Shown here piece after piece: positions 63,999 through 64,000 of a DNA stretch of 64,000 nucleotides (position 1 is its first letter; every line of letters starts with the position of its first letter). Source of the DNA: Aurantibacter sp034110465 (GTDB lineage Bacteria; Bacteroidota; Bacteroidia; Flavobacteriales; Flavobacteriaceae). Below the pieces are notes generated by a model. The model was not told the DNA's origin. It worked only from the letters and a program-made list of their open reading frames with translations, and did no database searches. A program made the translations under genes and the position numbers. The stretch covers positions 34,836 to 98,835 of the forward strand of contig JAWUZD010000002.1 in NCBI GenBank assembly GCA_034110465.1. The letters run 5' to 3'.

Positions 63999-64000
63999 GT

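Overview
The window is AT-rich chromosomal DNA from a member of the Bacteroidetes, most likely a marine Flavobacteriaceae (Olleya/Lacinutrix/Winogradskyella-like). The evidence is the gene content: bacillithiol synthase BshA, DUF4159, DUF1853, a MutS2 without the Smr domain, a Bacteroidetes-type HdrC-like Fe-S protein, a T9SS-type C-terminal sorting domain, YadA-head-like surface proteins, and -7 promoter elements of the TAnnTTTG type. The genus call is an inference.

Region 1 (1-20.5 kb) is mostly housekeeping: the end of a ribosome hibernation factor, two helicases, ung, a FAD monooxygenase pseudogene with two in-frame TAGs, mutS2, a rhodanese-type sulfurtransferase, a dicarboxylate/glutamate symporter and aroC. 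A cluster of a YdiJ-like FAD/Fe-S dehydrogenase, an Lrp regulator and a divergent DUF1338 protein looks like the 2-oxoadipate to 2-hydroxyglutarate to 2-oxoglutarate end of lysine catabolism.

Region 2 (20.5-48.8 kb) is core metabolism and envelope assembly. It holds bshA, a GH3/beta-lactamase fusion, serB, and a minus-strand run from a cell-wall amidase through MlaD to two Fe-S (Hdr-like) proteins, with lptD divergent from it. Next come tamB-pfkA-gap-sugar kinase, and then a plus-strand run from tsaD through rsmE and trmH to a SAM methyltransferase.

Region 3 (48.8-63.9 kb) is accessory. It lies between that methyltransferase and tRNA-Arg(TCT). A perfect 57-bp repeat occurs next to the tRNA and again 11.7 kb away, just upstream of a tyrosine integrase gene. 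A 10-bp core of that repeat recurs at 48805. I read this as two related islands inserted in tandem at the tRNA. The tRNA-proximal island has lost its integrase except for the first codons. The distal island keeps an integrase broken by one stop codon. The cargo is surface-directed: two YadA/tail-fibre-like proteins, a dockerin-like repeat protein, a secreted endonuclease I, two TPR-bearing GT-C (O-mannosyltransferase-like) membrane enzymes, a vanadium-haloperoxidase/PAP2 enzyme and a methyltransferase. Together the A-island genes suggest a mobile module that makes and glycosylates a surface adhesin; that function is an inference.

Several genes carry exactly one small lesion: in-frame TAG or TAA codons or one-base frameshifts, including a 14-A homopolymer in a signal peptide. 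These may be recent pseudogenes, phase-variable loci or assembly errors, and the sequence alone cannot decide.
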